A DNA stretch of 64,000 bases from the NCBI GenBank assembly GCA_037957365.1, contig JARHVA010003528.1:1171501-1235500 (forward strand). Direction: 5' to 3'. This DNA comes from Torreya grandis (taxonomy: Eukaryota; Streptophyta; Pinopsida; Cupressales; Taxaceae). Within the stretch, counting starts at the first letter, position 1; each line of letters begins with the position of its first letter. Positions 39,584 through 49,585 of this stretch are shown piece after piece. The notes under the pieces were generated by a model. That model saw only the letters and a list, made by a program, of their open reading frames with translations, did no database searches and was not told the DNA's origin. The translations under genes were made by a program, and so were the position numbers.

Positions 39584-39675
39584 GCCGATGTCGGAAGTTC
39601 TGCCGCCGTCGGTTATGAGGCCTGCCGGCGTCGGTTATCCTACCGACGTCAGTTGGGGAAGTGACCGGCGTCGGT
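39584..39675. promoter_or_regulatory. Palindrome cluster 1, five copies (3' LTR)
   Basis: RCCGACGTCGGY-type 12-mers start at 39584, 39602, 39624, 39642 and 39664 (steps 18, 22, 18, 22). The same cluster in the 5' LTR is at 52643-52734. The core includes GACGTC and RCCGAC. Confidence 0.7.
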
Positions 39676-40218
39676 CGGGGTAATGGCCTGTGGTCGGGTC
39701 TGAGATGTGTTCTGGACTGTGGACAGGCCCGGGATGCTGAGGATGTCGAGACAGAGTCTGGGGACGGGTCAGAATGGACTGTGGAATGGTCTTGCCCTAT
39801 ACAGGGTCTTTTGTGGACAAAAAGGGGGATGGGGGAGTTGTCTGGAACTGGGATGAAGAGTGGGGCAATGGGAGAGGAGGATGGACAGAGGACAAGTCCT
39901 GAGAAGGCCTTGCAGCCTCTCAGGGGGGAAGGGTAGAAGAAAAGCAAGAACAATAGATAACTGAAAGCTCAAATAACAGAATCAAATAATAGACTTGCTT
40001 ACCTCTTTGCCTGCTGAATGAAGAGTTGAAGGAGCTGTTGTTGGAGCTAGGGAGGATTCTGCAAGAAGAGAATTCTGATGAAGAGCCTTTGCACCTGCTG
40101 CTGTTGTTGCACGAGGTTCAAAACGAAGACAAGATGAATGCCAAACGCCAAGAGAGTTCTGTTTGCGAGCTCAGGAGTCCAGGGGTTGCAACGGATACAG
40201 GACGGGGTCTTGAAGGCT

Positions 40219-40269
40219 GCCGACATCGGCAGTCTCGCCGACGTCGGCCGCAGGGTCGCCGACGTCGGC
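40219..40269. promoter_or_regulatory. Palindrome cluster 2, three copies (3' LTR)
   Basis: GCCGAC(A/G)TCGGC at 40219, 40237 and 40258 (steps 18, 21); counterpart in the 5' LTR at 53278-53328. Confidence 0.7.
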
Positions 40270-40601
40270 AGGGTCAGAATGGAGACAGAGACTAAAAATA
40301 GCCTCTGCCCATTCTTGCACGCCGCCGGGTGGGGGATTGTGGGAAGAACGGTTATGAGCATGCTAAAATGGACGCGGGAGGAATATAATGGGGGGATTTT
40401 GGACAATAAATGCTAAGGGAAAGGTGGAGGAATTCAAGGGAGGATCCAAGGTGGCAAGGGTGAGGTGGAAAAGGGGGCCAATTAAAATATTAAGTTATTT
40501 TAATCAAGTGGATGGAAGGGGACCAAGGCCAAGTGTTAGGATACGGGTTCGAGATGGATAAGGGGGAGAACCAAGGTGCAGACACGTTTGCGGTGTCTAC
40601 A

Positions 40602-40614
40602 TTTGCCCCTTTTT
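40602..40614 (-). other. Polypurine tract of Tat-1
   Basis: The minus strand reads AAAAAGGGGCAAA directly before the 3' LTR start TGTAGACACC. Confidence 0.9.
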
Positions 40615-41230
40615 GTCTTGTTGGTTGTTCTTGACGAACTGCAAGACAAAAACAAGAGTTGGTTGCCCCAGGAAAAGGGTGAGGTGTTCCCCCCTCAAAG
40701 CGAGAGTCGAGAGAAGGGAACCGAAGATCGAGTGTCGATTTGACAGAGAAATGGATAGAAGAGAGTGAGTGAAAATGCTGCAAAAGTCGTGATTGCGCGT
40801 ATACCACGTCACGGGATGGTCGGGTCAAATTGTCGCATGTCAAGGGTCGAGGAGTGCCAAAATTGAAGTAACCGGGCCCCAGCATTTAGTCGTCTGCTGA
40901 TCGGGTCACTCAATCTAAGCTGAAGCTCCAAATAGTCGTCGTGTTCTAGGTATCCCAGGCTTAGGAAGTGCTCCCAAAAACACGAAAAAGCCACAAGTAG
41001 TAGGGATCAACTGGCTCGCGATCCTATACTTGTGAAGGGTCAAAAATAGTCTGCGAACAATTCTGCTAACCAGCCGTGGAATAGCATACACGTAAAAACA
41101 ACCAAGGCAACATTGTCTTGGAAGAAGGTCAAAGAAGAAGGAGATAGGCATGGTCGCCAATGGTCATTGGTCAAGAGGATGGATGGACGAAAGGATGTGG
41201 CCGAGCTAACCCCAGAAGACCCCATGTCAA

Positions 41231-41746
41231 CTGAGTGCTGCCTACATAGCCCCGATGATAGGGCCTCAGGCCGATGTAGTTCTCCCTAAAAGGGAGGGAG
41301 GGTCAGAGGGATTGATTGGTTTTGGTCAAAGTCGAATGAATGGTCGTGGACAAAGGTCTTGGTCAAAGGGTCTTGGTCAAAGGTGACGAAGTTGGGTGTG
41401 ATAAGGGTCGAAGAAGAGAAGGTTTGTCCATCATAGAGATGAACAAACGGGGGTGGTCGAGCTAACCTCAGAAGATGTGGTATCTGAGTGCTGCCTACAT
41501 AGCCCTTGTCCTAGGGCCTCAGACCAATGTAGTTCGGACAAATTGAAAAGATTGGTCGATGATGAGATTGGATGTGGTCAAAGTTGTCGATAGACTGGTC
41601 GTGGTCAAGGTCAAGGTCGCAAAAGAGAAGGTTTGTCCATCAAAGAGACAAACAAACGGGGGTGGTCGAGCTAACCTCAGAAGATGTGTTATCTGAGTGC
41701 TGCCTACATAGCCCTGGTCATAGGGCCTCAGACCAATGTAGTTCAG
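41231..41746 (-). repeat. Three copies of a structured 54-56-bp motif
   Basis: Copies at 41231-41286, 41484-41537 and 41693-41746 share ctgagtgctgcctacatagc and a following gggcctcag-N-ccaatgtagtt. In the sense (minus) strand the outer CTACAT pairs with ATGTAG and the inner GCCC with GGGC, giving a two-part hairpin. The copies sit in longer repeated context (gaggtttgtccatc, ggtggtcgagctaacctcag) with steps of 253 and 209 bp. Confidence 0.8.
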
Positions 41747-42379
41747 ACGAATTGAGAAGATTGGTCAATGATGAGATTGGTCATGTGTTGAAATGACGAG
41801 GGTAAGATGAGGATAAAATGATGCTACAGATGGTGTATTTTGTAGAATTGGTCGAGAGTCTTTCATCCCTAGCAAGTTTCCATAATCGCGATGGATGTAT
41901 GCTAAGAATGAATAGAAGTCTATTTATGCTTCAGCAAGTATTGGTTTATGCTTAACATAAATTGGGTCTAGTCGGTAGTTTCCATGTGTATTGGTGTCCA
42001 TAGAAACTATGTGAAATGGTCTAGGATGATGTCAGCTGAAAATGATGAAAATGGCTGGGTTTGAGATGAGTCGACAATTGATGTGGTTAAATGTGACCAA
42101 AGTGTAGAGAAAAGATGAAAGGCAAATCGCTCTTTCATTGACAAGGACCAGAAAGGAAGCATAGATAGGGGTTATTAGAACCAAAGCCCCGTTCATGCAT
42201 TACGTCGTTGACCAGTGTTGAGTTAGAACGGTAATCGAATCACTTTGACATTAAAGTGAGCTCGAAGTCCCCTGAGCAGGTGATAGGAGGAGGATAGGGT
42301 AACCCAGTTTAAGAGCAGGAATAACCTTGCCCCTTTTATAGGAGACCCTGAGACAACTACAAGCCAAGTCCGTGACTCG

Positions 42380-42404
42380 TTTTTTTTTTTTTTTTTTTTT
42401 TTTT
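42380..42404. repeat. T25 homopolymer
   Basis: Uninterrupted run of T on the plus strand (A on the sense strand of Tat-1). Length may be unreliable in any assembly. Confidence 0.9.
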
Positions 42405-42917
42405 GCACAGGCTGATCGATGCGGGAAGCCTACATAGAGATGTCTTTTGATTTAGTGGTCATGTTGCGAAGCTGATCGATGCGGGAAGCTTCTAAAAAAG
42501 GTTGCTGTTAGTAGCAAGATTTAATTATAGCCATCCTTCGAGGGAGTGGTATATATCTTTGCTTTATATAATGTTTGAATAGCTGTCCTTCGAGGGATCA
42601 GTCTATTAACTACAGCAATGATAGTACAGCTATCCTTCGAGGGAGCAGTCTGTCTTTTTGAATTTGACTTGATTTTGTGACCATGGATATGTTTTGACAT
42701 CTTGATTTTGATTGTTTTTTTGATAGGAATTTGAGTCACAGACAAGACTGTAGAAGTTCAAGGATGCCCCTTTTATTAGGACAAAGCATCCATGCATCAT
42801 AAAGGGGTCGTAGAGGACTTGTTAAAGGGGAATAGGGTTGAAAGGGATGAGGATTAAGAGGATGAGGATTGCTCAAGAGATGAGCTCAAGTTACGTGTCA
42901 AGTAGATGAGTACTCAA

Positions 42918-44285
42918 CTAGCAGAAGAATGGTCGAAGATGCAACGCATTAAGAGGCTCAGGTTCTGGCCGTCCGTCGAGGGAGGACAGACGGTAAGTCC
43001 CTGATCCATACTTGTGCGTGATGATAAAAGGTCCAAGCCAATTGGGGGCGAATTTGCCTCGTTTACTTCGCTCCATATTGGTCACATGTTGATTCTCTTT
43101 GAGGACGAGGTCTCCGATGTTGAAATCTCGTTCTCGCAGATTTTTATCATAGGCCCGCTTTATGTGACTTTGGTAGACATGGAGATGATTGAGGGCAGCA
43201 AGGCGGCGCTCGTCGAGTAACTCAAGTTGAGCTAAGCGATCTTGACGAAAGTCGTCATTTGAGAGAATGTCATGCAGAGAGATGCGGAGAGACGGGATCT
43301 GTACTTCGAGAGGTAAGACAGCCTCTGTTCCGTACACGAGAGAAAAAGGAGTAGCACCCGTAGAGGTTCGGATGCTAGTGCGGTAGGCCCACAAAGCGAA
43401 GGGAATATGAATGTGCCAATCCCTTCCTGTATTGTCGACCACCTTCATGAGAATTTTGGTCAGAATTTTGTTGGAAGCCTCAGCCTACCCATTTGCTTGT
43501 GGGTAGTAAGGTGAAGAAAAGCTGAGTTTGATGCCAAATGAGTCGCATAGTTTTTGGACAGTCTTGTTTTTGAAGGATTTGCCATTGTCGGTGATGATTT
43601 TATGAGGGACACCGAAACGACAGATGATATGGCTGCTGATGAAGTCGACAATTTTGTCGGCTTTTGTGGAGACAAGAGGAATGGCTTCCACCCACTTGGT
43701 GAAATACTCAGTGGCAGTGATGATGGACTGATGACGAAGAGACGAGTGAGGGTTAATCTCACCGATGAGATCCAAGCCCCACTGAGAGAAAGGCCAAAAA
43801 TCCTGAGCGACTTGCAAAGCGTGGCTAGGAAGATGAAGCAGGTTAGAGTGTTGCTGACACTTGATGCAACGCCGAACATAGTCGCTACAGTCTTGATGAA
43901 GGGTGGGCCAATAATAACCCAGGCGAAGGATGCGCTTGGCAACCGAGTTTCCACTGAAGTGTCCGCCACAAATCCCGTCGTGGACTTGTTTTATGGCATG
44001 AGAGGCTTCAGCAGAAGTTAGACAGCGAAGGAGGAGGCCATCGAAGCCTCGCTTATAGAGAAGACCCCCTAGCATGGTATAGCGAGCTGTGCGTTTGATG
44101 AAAGCTCGCCGCGCATTGCTAGAGAGGTTGGGAGGAGTGACAGAAAGAGACAAGTAGTCCAGAAGTTGCTTATACCAGTCATCTCGTGGGCTAGAATTGA
44201 TAGTGTTGATATGGTCGATGTGAGGAGAGATGTATGAAGGCAAAGGTACGCGATGCACTGTGACGAAGAGTCGAGATGACGATGG
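42918..44285 (-). pseudogene. pol: Tat-1 integrase, split by one stop
   Basis: Inserts the DNA copy into the host chromosome. In the 393-residue frame that ends at 43485, the HHCC zinc finger is His229, His236, Cys267 and Cys270; the catalytic core has Asp299 (WGLDLIGEI) and Asp360 (IITDNGKSF). A TAG at 43485-43487 follows YYPQANG. The same frame resumes with AEASNK, which carries the catalytic Glu, and runs to 42918 through ALWAYRTSIRTSTGATPFSL and a GPY/F-type C-terminus (WLGPFIITHKYGSGTYRL, NALHLRPFF). The family has Gln at the stop position, so CAG to TAG is the likely change. The break removes the catalytic Glu and C-terminal domain from the main product. Confidence 0.92.
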
Positions 44286-44798
44286 GATATGCAAAGCAAG
44301 AGAAGCCATGGTGTCGGCAAACTTGTTCGTAGAGCGTGGAACAGTCTGCAAGAGGTAATGGTCAAAAGATGCCAAAAGAGTGTCAGCATGATTTTTATAC
44401 CTTTGTAAAACTTCGTTTTTACAGAGGTATGAACCGTTGACTTGATTGACGATGAGCTGCGAGTCGCCGAAGATGTTGATAGACTTGATGTGGAGGGAAA
44501 GGGCAGATTGAAGTCCCAAAATTAAGGCCTCATATTCGGCCATATTATTGGTACAATCAAAGTCAAGCTTAAAAGATAGAGGCATGGGTTCTCCTTCGAG
44601 TGGGATAAGGATGACCCCCGCACCCCCACCGAGTTGACATTTGGAGCCGTTAAAGAACATGGTCATTTGATAGACGGTGTCATCGGTGGAAAGTGTGGCG
44701 ATAGACTCGTCAGGGAACTCAAATTGTGAAGGTTGATCGTCGGGAAGAGGGGCATCTGCCAGTTGATCAGCAATGGTTTGCCCCTTGATAGATTTCTG
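44286..44798 (-). pseudogene. pol: Tat-1 archaeal-type RNase H (second RNase H)
   Basis: Extra RNase H that distinguishes Tat from other gypsy lineages; it degrades RNA in RNA-DNA hybrids during reverse transcription. Counting from 44666, catalytic positions are FFNGSK (Asn6, where the family has Asp), Glu44 in NNMAEYEALILGL, Asp68 in IFGDSQLIVNQVNG and Asp118 in NKFADTMA. The Asp-to-Asn change should abolish metal binding at that site. The frame is continuous with the upstream RT-RNase H frame except for a TAG at 44799-44801, and with integrase downstream. Confidence 0.9.
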
Positions 44799-46427
44799 CT
44801 AGATGAATTCGAGGTCAAACTCAGCGAGCAGCATAAGCCACCGAGCCATACGTTGATTTTGATATGGCTTGGAGTGCATGTATTTGAGCGGGTCGGTGTG
44901 AGTGATGACAAATGTCCTGTGGTTGAGAAGATAGTGACGGAGCTTGGTGGCAGAAAAGACTAATGCCAAACAGAGTTTCTCGGTATGAGTATACCGAGTT
45001 TCATAGTCGACCAGTGTTTGGCTGATGTAGTAAACCGCCTGCTCACGATGATGCTCATCTCGGTGCGCGATCATGGCACCTAACGAATGGTTGGTGGCGG
45101 AGATATAAAGGTAGAAGGGTTGGTCGTCTTTAGGTGGAATGAGGACTGGTGGAGAGACCAGATAGCTTTTGAGGGCATCAAAGGCCTCTTGACAGTCCTC
45201 ATCCCACTTAAAGGAGACGTCCTTCTTAAGGAGATGATGAAAAGGTTGGCAGCGGTCTGAAAGCTGCGAGATGAAACGACGAATGGACTGGAGCTTCCCT
45301 TGGAGACTGCGAAGCTGCTTGAGATTGGTCGGGGGTGGCATTTCGAGGATAGCGCGAATTTTAGCGGGATCTATCTCAATACCACGGAAGGAAACGATGA
45401 AGCCGAGAAGCTTGCCTGAGAGGACCCCAAAGACACACTTCTTGGGGTTAAGGCGGACGTTGTATTGAAGAAGACGAGAGAAGATGATTGCGAGAATGGT
45501 CAAGTGGTCGCGGCGAAGTTTGGACTTGCCGAGAAGGTCATCCACATAGTCCTCCATGATTTTGTGGAGGAGATCGTGGAAAATGTAGGTCATGGCGCGC
45601 TGATATGTGGCACCAGCGTTTTTCAAGCCGAAAGGCATGACCCGATAGCAAAAAGTCCCCCATGGGGTGATAAAGGTAGTCTTGTGCTGATCTTCTGGTG
45701 CGATCAGGATTTGATTGTATCCTGAAAACTCATCCATGAGAGAGAGCATCTCATGGCCAGTCGTGAGATCAACAAGCTGGTCAATGTTAGGAAGTGGAAA
45801 ATCGTCTTTGGGACAGGCTAGGTTAAGGTCATGATAGTCCGTGCAGATCCGAATCCCCCCAGTTGCTTTAGTAACTGGGACGATGTTAGAGACCCACTGC
45901 AGATAATCGATGGGTCGGATGAAGGAGGCAGAGAGAAGGCGCTGAAGCTCCTCTTTGACGAGGAGCGCAACGCGAGGATGCATCTTTCGAAGCTTTTGCC
46001 TAACAGGCTTAGCCTCTGGTTTGGTGACAATGTTGTGGATAGCAATGGTGGGGTCGATGCCAGGCATGTCGCTGTAAGTCCAGGCGAAGGCCTTGCTATG
46101 GTCGGAAAGGAATTGGGCATAGTCAAGCTGCTCCTGATCGTCTAGAGATTGGCCAATCTTTAAGACGTGAGGAACATCAGAAGAAGAAGGGAGGTTGATG
46201 TCAATGGTGGATTCATTTAACATAACCTGGGTCTCGGAAGGGAGGGAACGCTGGATGAAAGAGTCATCGGCACCCATATAGGAAAGAATGGCGTCATCGT
46301 CAATGCAGTGGACAGTGTGAATGGTTGCCGACTCATCTTCTACCATGCTAGGAAAAATGAGAGGGAGAGACCTGGGCACCCCATTGAGCTGATAGGTCAG
46401 GGGTTCCAAGCGGATGGTGTTTATGGA
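44799..46427 (-). pseudogene. pol: Tat-1 reverse transcriptase and first RNase H
   Basis: 536 codons, open. RT covers about residues 130-345: KLRKMHPRVALLVKEELQRL, WVSNIVPVTKATGGIRIC, catalytic Asp226 in SLMDEFSGYNQI, MPFGLKNAGATYQRAM and YVDD at 288-291. The retroviral-type RNase H covers about 430-536 (YLYISATNHSLGAMI, then YTHTEKLCLAL with the conserved Glu). Its first catalytic Asp is absent, which is usual for the first RNase H in Tat, where the second copy takes over. RT motifs are complete. The frame ends in TAG at 44799. The upstream protease frame is offset by one base and joins at a T10 run (46427-46436). Confidence 0.95.
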
Positions 46428-48166
46428 AAAAAAAAACTAGGAGGGATGGAGACCACCGACTCCGTAGGTGACGAAAGAGAAATGGGCGAATTTGGAGGAG
46501 ATTGGTCCATGGTTGGCTCGGGACAAAGGTCGAAAGGAGCCTGAGTGGGGTCATGATATCCCAGGCCATAACGTTTCTTGGCATCGTCATCATTGAGCGG
46601 CTCGATAGGCTGATGGGAGCCCTGCTCATAACGTCCGAAACCAAAACCCTTCCATGCACACCTGTAAAGGTAAGTGTGTGCGAAGGCGGGGTTGCCAAGA
46701 AACGAGAAATCTGAGGTGAAGGGTCGGGGTGAAGAAAGGGAATTGCCGTTGGTAGGAGCTTGATTGAGCCCCCCATAGACAAAGTTGGTTCGGAAGTGAG
46801 GAGGACCATAAGGTACGACCATCCCGATTTGATGGTCATAATTGGGACTGAGGTGAAGGCGTCCATACTCTTGCGGAGTTTGGAGCATGTCAAGGGTCAA
46901 CAAGCGATATTCCCCAAGTGATAATCGTTGGAAGACGTCTTCCATGGGGTCTTTAGTTGGCGCTTGAAGAGGAGAGGTGAGGGCGACCGCCGATTGTGAA
47001 CTGGTTGAAGCTTCCGCAGATGGAGGCGATGCTGGAGTTGATGGTTTGATGGGAATGAGGACATCATTGGGACGGTAAGTCGTGTTGCAAGTCTTGAAAG
47101 GTGAAGGGTCAGCAGGAATGGTATGGACTTGCCCGTCATGTTCAAACTTCACACAACGATGCAGGGTGGAAGGAATATAGGCCATGGCACGGATCCATGG
47201 TCGGCCCAGCAGAATGTTGTATTGAAACTCTCCTTCGATGATGTAGAAGAGCTCTGGGACTATGCGTGGACCGACGCGAATGTGAAGGATGACTGTGCCA
47301 ATGGTCGTGGCGGTGGTGTCATTGAAAGAACGTAAGATAGCGTCAGTTTTGGAGACGCAATTCTTGGGAAGAGATAGCTGGTCGAAGGCATGGGTAGAAA
47401 TGATGTTGATGCTAGTGCCGCCGTCGATCATAACGCGTTTGATGCGTGTCCGATCGACATAGGTAGTGATGAAGAGGGCGGCGTCCTGATCTTCCGTGTT
47501 GGATGTGGGAATCTCAGAATCGCTGAATGTGATGGAATTGATAGGAGATAAAGAATGGACAAGGGCAGCAAGCGGCTGGGGGTCTTCGAGTTGGACCTCT
47601 GCTGCTTGCAAGGCTTGGATGAGGGCTTGACGGTGTTGGGGCAAGGTTTGGATAAGGTCATAGAGAGACATCTTCACCGGTGTCTGATGAAGCTGCTTCA
47701 GCATGGAGTCTTGAATCGGCCCAGAAGATGAAGATGAAGAAGGCTGGGATGCGCCAAGGATAGAAATTTTGGGCTTGGGTGCAAGAGGTGGTTTGACGAA
47801 GGGATAGGTCCAAGGAATGGCAGCTTTTTCTTTTGCCTTGTCCTTCTGTGACCTGGTGGTTATACGGACGGCATTGATTTCGAAAATAGGTGGTGAAGAA
47901 GGGGTCATGTTTCGCTGATGAGAGGTTGTGGCTGAAGGTGTTGGATGGGATGGAGTCGAGGTCTGGTCGAGAGTGTCCTCAAGGAGAAGAGTGTCCTTCT
48001 CCATATGGCGGCGGATGACGGCCTTGAGGGCACAGCAGGTCTCAGTATCATGTCCTGGTGCATGATGATATAAGCAAATTTTTGTATCATCGAACCAGGA
48101 GGGCTTAGACCTGAGAGGTTGGAAAGGTCGGATGGGCGGAAGGGTTATGCTGGAGGTTTGCAGAAG
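46421..48166 (-). pseudogene. pro: Tat-1 second zinc-knuckle and aspartic protease
   Basis: The frame carries KICLYHHAPGHDTETC (about 48075-48030), then a Ser/Pro/Gln-rich linker, then the retropepsin with MIDGGTSINII (Asp at residue 194 of the frame that starts at 48004) and the closing NILLGRPWIRAM. The protease cleaves the polyprotein during particle maturation. The Asp-Gly-Gly in place of the common Asp-Ser/Thr-Gly is normal for Tat. After the protease about 230 residues of linker follow, ending SIPPSFFFP and a TAA at 46421. The upstream boundary is a TGA at 48167-48169. RT lies in the -1 frame. Confidence 0.88.
46427..46436 (-). other. T10 run at the protease-RT frame junction
   Basis: In the protease frame the codons are AGT TTT TTT TTT CCA TAA. 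A -1 shift on the run joins protease to the RT frame. Either a one-base indel or a -1 slippery site (T TTT TTT) would explain it; the indel is the simpler reading. Confidence 0.7.
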
Positions 48167-48169
48167 TCA

Positions 48170-49585
48170 GCGCAATATCACCGAATATGAGCCCACTAAA
48201 GGGTCCGTGTTAGTTGATATACGCGAGGTCAGTGACTTTTGCTTGGGTGAGGCTGGAAGAGGTTTCCGTACCACCTCATGGGTTGATGGTGCGGGGATAG
48301 ATGGAGGTGACTCTGGTCTGCAGATTGAGAAAGGCTTTTTGAGAGAGGGACGGCTGGAGGTAGGCGGAGGAAGCAAAGGAGGTAACGAGTTCCAGTTGGA
48401 GGCCGGAGTGGGAAGGATGCTGGCCAAGGTCGAAGGATGGGGGCCCAGAATGGATGGCAATGGTGACGGGGAAGGAGGCGTTCACTTTGGAGGTCTGGCA
48501 GTCTTCTTTGTTTTGGTTGGAAGACTGCTGCTGGTCGAGGTCTGGTCTAGATCCACCTTCACTTGTGGATGAGTGAGGGCGGAGATAGGACGAATGCCAA
48601 GTGATTTGATGGGCTTGGACGAGATGGATGCATGTCTTGATTGGTTTGGTTGAGGTTTGCGTGTCTGGTCTTTGCCGAGAGTTTGAAGAGATTCTGCCCG
48701 GGGAGGATTGGCAGCATGTGATGAGAGGGCGCGGGTATGTTGAAGGGCTTTGAGGCATTCCCACAGCACCTGAGGCGTCACTTTCCTTGAAGGGAGAAGT
48801 TGGACCTTCTCCACTAACCGATAAAATGGCTGAGAAGATGATGTTGAGGGTTGCGGGGTCGAAGACGAGATGGGGGTAGTATTGAATGGCGAAGTCATGA
48901 TGGATTTGGATGAAGATGGAGGGGAGACAGGATCTTCTCTGGGTGGAGAAGAATCTGGAAAGTGAGGCTCCTCTAGCGGGTAAAGGGCGGGGATGATGGT
49001 GCCCTCTACTTGCGGCTGAGGAGTAGGAAGGGGCTGGTCCTCCACAGGTAGTAGAAAGGAGGATGGCGAGACTGGTGGGACTGGTAGAGTCGAGGCATCC
49101 TCCACGATGAGAGAGGTCGGTGGAGAACTAGCCGGAGAAAGAGGTTCGTCCACATGTGATGGACTGATTGATGGACTAGCCTCTTGAGATGGATTGGGGA
49201 TGAAAGGAGAGACCGCATTGACGGTTCGAATGTTGTGTTCATGGTTGTCATCGATTAAGGTCTGGACGTTATTTTGGGTCGGCGGATGATTGGGAAAAGG
49301 TTGCTTGAAGATGTCAATAGCCTGATTAGGGGGCGCATTTGGATTGTCTAAGATGAGGTCCCCCTTTTCAAGCATATCTTGGATTATGTTTTTAAATGTT
49401 TTGCAGTTCTCCGTGTCATGTCCCTTAACACAGTGGAAGCTGCAGAAGTCATGCTCCCTATACCACGCGGGGATAGCGTGAGAGGGATCGAATTGTGGAG
49501 GAGGACGAGCCTGAGGGAGATTGAGGACCCCCTGCTTAACAAGCTTTTCCAGCACAGACGCGTATGATTCTCTGATAGGAGTATA
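48170..49585 (-). pseudogene. gag: Tat-1 Gag C-terminal region with first zinc knuckle-like motif
   Basis: Continues the Gag frame after the TGA at 49586. It starts with a helix (LEKLVKQGVLNLP), then EHDFCSFHCVKGHDTENC, a Cys-His motif of the CxxH...GHDTExC type, followed by FKNIIQDMLEKGDLIL. The remaining 250 or so residues are Pro/Ser-rich and low-complexity. A TGA at 48482 and another at 48167 interrupt the frame. The motif recurs about 1.4 kb downstream, so the region has two related modules. Likely role: nucleic-acid binding by Gag; this is inferred from position and Cys/His spacing. Confidence 0.75.

Larger units (their letters stand above)
39195..40601 (-). repeat. 3' LTR of Tat-1 (1407 bp)
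   Basis: Plus-strand limits TGTTTCTACC and GGTGTCTACA. Contains two clusters of a CpG palindrome (39584-39675, 40219-40269). All open frames inside (39200-40416) occur in both LTRs on several strands and are not supported as genes. Confidence 0.97.
40615..42917 (-). other. 3' noncoding zone of Tat-1
   Basis: A 2.3-kb stretch between the integrase end and the polypurine tract without a credible frame. It holds three copies of a hairpin-forming motif (41231-41746), a T25 run (42380-42404), two copies of gctgatcgatgcgggaagc 60 bp apart (42411 and 42471), and three copies of tccttcgaggga (about 42533, 42586 and 42632). Such long repeat-bearing 3' zones are usual in Tat elements. Confidence 0.75.

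Noticed and set aside
39200..40416. Several open frames over 60 codons on both strands in the Tat-1 LTRs (also 52331-53475)
   Set aside because: They occur in GC-rich LTR sequence in many frames at once, are repeated in both LTRs, and lack any recognisable domain.
43554..44021. Plus-strand frames opposite integrase and RT (also 45465-46145, 48132-48572)
   Set aside because: Shadows of the well-supported minus-strand pol and gag-pro frames.
46421..46436. An Ogre-style intron between protease and RT
   Set aside because: The two frames are separated only by a one-base offset at a T10 run, with no long stop-rich interval or splice pair.
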